The notes under the pieces were generated by a model that saw only the letters and a list, made by a program, of their open reading frames with translations, did no database searches and was not told the origin of the DNA. Shown piece after piece: positions 57,799-61,995 of a stretch of DNA of 61,995 bases. The stretch is from Nitrososphaerota archaeon (GTDB taxonomy: Archaea > Thermoproteota > Nitrososphaeria > Nitrososphaerales > Nitrosopumilaceae): NCBI GenBank assembly GCA_028867735.1, contig JAGWFW010000004.1, positions 10,885 through 72,879 of the forward strand, given 5' to 3'. Positions within the stretch are counted from its first letter, which is position 1. The number at the start of each line of letters is the position of its first letter. A program made the translations under genes and the position numbers.

Positions 57799-59523
57799 TT
57801 GGGTCACCCTAAAGTTGTACTAAGCGCTGATCGAACACTAATGTCCCCCTATCGTGGGATATCCCTGGCCACATTCTTTGGATGTGCGCCTGCAATTGAT
57901 CCACACAGGCCAAAAAACAGCATCTGGTATTACCTTTTAAAAAACCAAGTAACCCCGAAAATTCTCTTTGACTTTATCTGCAATCCAATTGCCAATGTAA
58001 ACGGAGTTGCGGCATATGCCCCATACGGACTGCGAAAGGTAGAGGCTGCACTTTTGAGAGACGGGTACAAGAGAGAAGACGTCGTAGTAGCACATCCTGA
58101 TCATATAGAGAAATTCATCGGCCCTGAGACCGAGGTTGTAGGTACGTACGAGATGGACCCGCTGGGAATGGGACCTGTAACGATGACATTCACTTATGGC
58201 CGAAAACAAATGTCTTATGATGAATATTACAATGCTGATTTACACAGAAAAATTCTTGATGCAAAGAAAAAGAGTGGCAGTCACGCCAAAGTGATTGTCG
58301 GCGCATCAGGAACTTGGCAATACAACTATGATCCAAAGAAGATACAAGAGTATGGCCTGTATGCCGTACTTGAGGGGGAGCTCGGGGGAATTGCGCCGGA
58401 AATTGACGGCCACGCCGGACTCTTCTTTGACAAACTAATCAACAATGAATTTGACAACATGAACCCGTTTGTAAAAAGCGACTTTAAAGTAGAGGTAAAG
58501 GAATTTGGAAAGGACGAGAGCAAATTCCATGGAAGGTTCATCCACTACTGGGACGAGCCAGAAGTTGACGATATTCCGGATATTGTAGAGCCAAGCATGC
58601 ACGGCATGGTCGAAGTCATGCGTGGGTGCGGAAGAGGCTGCAAGTTTTGCGACGTTACGCTTCGACCGCTAAGATACTATCCACCAGAGAAGGTAAAGAG
58701 AGAGATCGAAATCAACATAAAAAAAGGCGGACAGAAAAATGCATGGCTGCACAGCGATGATATCTTTGTGTACGGCCTTGACCCGAGAAAGACAAAGAAC
58801 ATGGCACCAAACAGGGAAGCACTGGAAGAACTATTCACTGCAGTAATGTCAACTGGTATAGTTCATACCAATCCTACTCACGGCACACTGGCAGGTGCAA
58901 TAGCTGATGAAAAACTGATTCCAAACATTTCAAAAATTATCCGCTCAAGTGTAGAGAACAAGATTGGAATTCAATGTGGCTTTGAGACTGGAAGCCTGAG
59001 ATTGATAGGAAAGTATGCCGACAGAAAACTGTCTCCATACAAGCCGGAGGAATGGCACTGGGTTGTAAAGGAGGGAGTCAAGACGCTAAACGAACATCAC
59101 TGGATTCCTGCATTCACACTCATCATGGGGCTGGACAATGCAGAGACCGAGGAAGACGCATGGGAGACGATACGCCTCATCAGCGAACTTGAAAAAGAGC
59201 AACCGGAATCCATGTTTACCACAACGCCCCTGACTTTTGTGCCTATAGGACTGCTTGAAAAATCAGAATTCTTTGATATCGGTAACGAGATGACTGCAGC
59301 ACAGCTTGGCGTCATGTACAAGACATGGCAGCACAACTTCAAGTATGGAATCCAGAAATTCATGGACAAGACAGGACACAACAGCCCGCTGAAGAGAAAG
59401 ATGTTCACCACCCTTGCAAAATCATTGGGCGGAGTTCCGTTGAACGCAATGGAAAAGTTTGCAAGAAAGAAGGGTGCAGAGCACCAGCGTGTCATTGACA
59501 CGATCAAGGCAAAGTATTGGTAA
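57799..59523 (+). CDS. B12-binding-type radical SAM protein
   Basis: CxxxCxxC in MRGCGRGCKFCDVTLRPLRYYPPEKVKREIE; TTG start. Confidence 0.88.
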   Translation: MGHPKVVLSADRTLMSPYRGISLATFFGCAPAIDPHRPKNSIWYYLLKNQVTPKILFDFICNPIANVNGVAAYAPYGLRKVEAALLRDGYKREDVVVAHPDHIEKFIGPETEVVGTYEMDPLGMGPVTMTFTYGRKQMSYDEYYNADLHRKILDAKKKSGSHAKVIVGASGTWQYNYDPKKIQEYGLYAVLEGELGGIAPEIDGHAGLFFDKLINNEFDNMNPFVKSDFKVEVKEFGKDESKFHGRFIHYWDEPEVDDIPDIVEPSMHGMVEVMRGCGRGCKFCDVTLRPLRYYPPEKVKREIEINIKKGGQKNAWLHSDDIFVYGLDPRKTKNMAPNREALEELFTAVMSTGIVHTNPTHGTLAGAIADEKLIPNISKIIRSSVENKIGIQCGFETGSLRLIGKYADRKLSPYKPEEWHWVVKEGVKTLNEHHWIPAFTLIMGLDNAETEEDAWETIRLISELEKEQPESMFTTTPLTFVPIGLLEKSEFFDIGNEMTAAQLGVMYKTWQHNFKYGIQKFMDKTGHNSPLKRKMFTTLAKSLGGVPLNAMEKFARKKGAEHQRVIDTIKAKYW

Positions 59524-59571
59524 AACATTCAAACCAAATACATAAATTGCATTAATAGCGCCAAATAGTTC

Positions 59572-59751
59572 GTGCCAACTCACGGTTCGCTTACAAAAGC
59601 AGGCAAAGTCAGAGGCCAGACTCCGAAAGTCCAGGCAAGGGAAAGACATGGAGAGATTGGCATTACAAGAAATCGCGACAATTTTAGAAAAAGATTCATA
59701 CTAAAACGAGTACCTGGACAGAACAAACCGGGTCAAAGAAGAAGAAAGTAG
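59572..59751 (+). CDS. rps30e: 30S ribosomal protein S30e
   Basis: (GTG) PTHGSLTKAGKVRGQTPKVQARERHGEIGITRNRDNFRKRFILKRVPGQNKPGQRRRK; missing from ORF track. Confidence 0.92.
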   Translation: MPTHGSLTKAGKVRGQTPKVQARERHGEIGITRNRDNFRKRFILKRVPGQNKPGQRRRK

Positions 59752-59845
59752 TTTAGGTTCGTATTTACTGTACAATTTTTGGAAAAAATCCCGTCATTTG
59801 GTAAACAGCAGAATCTTTTTTTATAGTCAAGAGTTGCAAAGTTCC

Positions 59846-60100
59846 ATGCCCGATGCAGAATCAAACTCTGTGGGATGCTCCAAATTGCTTGACGTAAAGG
59901 GATGCAAAGAATCCAAGGCTACCGACAAGGGAAAACACTATACTGTTGATGTAACTCAAGAGCCAAGAGTTCTCTTTGTTGATGCGATAGGAAACGGGAG
60001 GGAGATGAAGTTCAAGCGAAACTCTACCATTACAATAACACACGAGAAAATATTCTACAACCGCGACGACGTGGAAATAAAGCCTGCCAGCAAGACATAG
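59846..60100 (+). CDS. hypothetical protein
   Basis: 84 aa from the internal ATG; MPDAESNSVGCSKLLDVKGCKES. Confidence 0.55.
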   Translation: MPDAESNSVGCSKLLDVKGCKESKATDKGKHYTVDVTQEPRVLFVDAIGNGREMKFKRNSTITITHEKIFYNRDDVEIKPASKT

Positions 60101-60195
60101 AAAACGTTTTGCAAATGTTGCGTTTGCAAGAAATTGTTGCTGGATAAAAAAATGATCAGAAATCATAGATAATGTATAGAATCTCATTTTTAATT

Positions 60196-60553
60196 CTAAT
60201 GCATACAAAACCTGTCTATGGTATCCATGATCCTGCTCATGTCAATTGGTTTTGGAAGGATGGCGGTAGCATTACAGTTGTCTAGTTTATCTTCTACATT
60301 GATTGAGCCTGTTACTAAAAACACTTGATTTTGGATCATGCTCCCTAATTTTTTCCAATCCGTAAAATCCGTCGTATTTGGGCATCATGGCATCCATGAA
60401 AACAACATCGGGCCTGAGTTTTTGATACAATTCGGCGGCTTCTCTACCGTTAGATCCGGTACCAACGACTTGAATGTTGTTAAGCTGGAACAGTTCTACA
60501 AAAACGCGTTTTACGTCACTGCTGTCGTCTATCACTATTGCCCTAATACTCAT
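60196..60553 (-). pseudogene. CheY-like stand-alone receiver domain with +1 frameshift at TTTTT (about 60319-60323)
   Basis: Frame 1 AIVIDDSSDVKRVF...PDVVFMDAMMPKYDGFYGLEKIREHDPKSSV; removing one T continues LVTGSINVEDKLDNCNATAILPKPIDMSRIMDTIDRFCMH*. Confidence 0.85.
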
Positions 60554-60756
60554 TGATTTCTATCTGATGGCAAAAATTCTATTAGATCGAGCTTGTCTAC
60601 AAAAGGCAAGCTAGAAAATATAATTCATTTTTGATGGTTATTTTCTCTCAATCATAGTTGTAACTACTGGAATCAACAGTCAATGAAATCTCCTCAAGGC
60701 GTACCGGTGTCTAGAGTCGTAAAAAATACTAAATAGTTGTTTGTGATTATAGTATT

Positions 60757-60924
60757 ATGGGACTTTTAGACAAAGCTAAAGACTTGGCTAAGAAAGGTAC
60801 GGAAAAAGGCATTGATCTTGGAAAGAAAGGAATTGAAAAAAGTGTAGAACTAGGAACTAAGGGATATGAGGGTGCTAAAGAGTCTGCACAAAAGGGATAT
60901 GAGAAAGGCAAGAAAAAAGAATAA
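60757..60924 (+). CDS. 55-aa Lys/Gly-rich repetitive amphipathic microprotein
   Basis: MGLLDKAKDLAKKGTEKGIDLGKKGIEKSVELGTKGYEGAKESAQKGYEKGKKKE, LEA-like quasi-11-mer repeats; absent from ORF track. Confidence 0.65.
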   Translation: MGLLDKAKDLAKKGTEKGIDLGKKGIEKSVELGTKGYEGAKESAQKGYEKGKKKE

Positions 60925-60956
60925 TGTGCCAACCGAAACTACCGGGAGCCATGCGT

Positions 60957-60983
60957 GTTAAGTGAGGTTGCTGATTACTTAAC
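60957..60983. terminator. inverted repeat GTTAAGT...ACTTAAC between convergent genes
   Basis: 7-bp perfect stem, 13-nt loop, at the 3' ends of 60757-60924 (+) and 60979-61182 (-). Confidence 0.4.
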
Positions 60984-61182
60984 TCGTCACGTGATACCTT
61001 GTGAAGACGTATAGAATATTTATCAATATCACTACTCCAAAAACTACAAGGAGCAATGGAATAGACACCACTAATCGATTAGGTGTTATGATGCCCCTTT
61101 GTATCAGGAAATAAGAAATTATTGAAAAAATAGCAGTAATAATGCAAACTCTTGCAATTACACTTGTTATTAAACTAAGCAT
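60979..61182 (-). CDS. small two-TM membrane protein
   Basis: 67-aa hydrophobic ORF with two TM segments. Confidence 0.55.
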   Translation of the reverse strand: MLSLITSVIARVCIITAIFSIISYFLIQRGIITPNRLVVSIPLLLVVFGVVILINILYVFTRYHVTS

Positions 61183-61246
61183 GAAAAAATAAATCTATAC
61201 AAGCGTAATATGATAAGTTGTTATTTTTTATTGGCATTTTGTATCA

Positions 61247-61519
61247 ATGTTATCCACGAGCCACATTCACCTGAGAGGCGACATGAACAACAAGATGGAA
61301 CGGTTAAACGAAGAAATCAGAGATCGTGAAAAGGTAGTGCGTGGAATAAAAAAGATTGATTCAGTATTGATTGACGGATATCAAATGTATCACAACTATC
61401 TTAGGCCACACATGGCACTAGACGGAATGACACCTGCTGACAAATGCGGAATCAAGATTGAAGGCAATAACAAGTGGATGACAATTATTCAAAACGCCAA
61501 CCGAGTGGAACATCAATAA
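61247..61519 (+). pseudogene. C-terminal remnant of a DDE transposase
   Basis: HIHLRGDMNNKMERLNEEIRDREKVVRGIKK...GYQMYHNYLRPHMALDGMTPADKCGIKIEG; no upstream catalytic domain. Confidence 0.8.
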
Positions 61520-61695
61520 AAACAACCGAAGAGGTCAAAGAACCATCAATCCGACACCGTTGAAAACTAGGTCGATTTGGAAATGAGCGTTCAATTAGGT
61601 CGATGGGTTGGATGGAAAGAATGTTCAGTTAGGGAGATAGCATCCCTACTGACTTGGAGTCAATACCTGACGCACCAGAGACTTGATCAAACTCA

Positions 61696-61995
61696 ATGGA
61701 GGATTCTAAGGGAATGACTGCTGTAGAAGAATTGATAGTAAGCAAAAAAAAAACTGACTTAGGGGCGGATCAAGTGATTCTCAAAGTTGAGGCATGTAGT
61801 CTCATGAGTGAGGAACTAACCAAGAAAGGATATGAAAAAACTGGTACAATCATAGGAAATTATGAGTATTTTGATCTGGCTGATACTACAATAAATCAAT
61901 TAAAAAGAGCAAATATCATTCCAAAAAAGGATTACGGTAAATATGGAAAACGTAAACCCGATGGATTACTTATCGATAGACAGAATCAGAGAATT
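61696..61995 (+). CDS. N-terminus of an ORF running off the window; possibly a restriction-modification/DNA methylase protein
   Basis: 100 open codons to the window edge; ANIIPKKDYGKYGKRKPDGLLIDRQNQRI resembles nuclease-like N-termini of N6-methylase/RM proteins. Confidence 0.45.
   Translation, partial: MEDSKGMTAVEELIVSKKKTDLGADQVILKVEACSLMSEELTKKGYEKTGTIIGNYEYFDLADTTINQLKRANIIPKKDYGKYGKRKPDGLLIDRQNQRI

Noticed and set aside
60590-60612. AGCTTG...CAAGCT hairpin upstream of the receiver gene
   Set aside because: Only a 6-bp stem in AT-rich sequence; could be chance.
60747-60932. Minus-strand ORF MAHYSFFLPFSYPFCADS...
   Set aside because: Low-complexity antisense of the Lys/Gly-rich microprotein on the plus strand; no independent signal.
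1-61995. CRISPR arrays, rRNA genes, complete prophage or complete insertion sequence
   Set aside because: No regularly spaced repeats, rRNA signatures, phage structural genes or full transposase seen.

Overview
This window looks like chromosomal core sequence from a Nitrososphaerota (Thaumarchaeota) archaeon. That placement is inferred from the gene content: archaeal histone, Top6A/B, aIF1A, aIF2-beta, RIO1, Dim2, eS17, eS30, uS11, Nop5/fibrillarin, an RPC34/TFE-beta-like protein and many small zinc-ribbon proteins. Most of the window is housekeeping: PLP synthesis, purine and pyrimidine synthesis and salvage, ValS, aconitase, tRNA/rRNA modification and topoisomerase VI. I see three tRNA genes (Trp, Thr, Cys) and no rRNA operon, CRISPR array or complete mobile element. 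The right end is accessory-like, with a transposase remnant and a truncated possible restriction-modification ORF. Main points of interest: (1) a ThiS/MoaD (ubiquitin-like) domain with an internal Gly-Gly fused to a Cgi121/KEOPS-like domain, next to a Sua5/YrdC gene and a THUMP gene; (2) an RtcB tRNA ligase interrupted by a ~496-aa LAGLIDADG-type intein in the GYDIN/CGVRL motif; (3) a tRNA-Trp that folds only after removing two introns, one inside the anticodon stem and one carrying C/D-box-like motifs; (4) a nuclease-like/PTPS fusion beside a pterin dehydratase; (5) a lysine-tailed TFE-beta/RPC34-like protein; (6) solitary AIPR and OLD-family defence-like genes; (7) a CheY-like receiver gene broken by one extra base in a homopolymer; (8) several microproteins absent from the supplied ORF track. 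All family calls come from reading motifs by eye; no searches were run.
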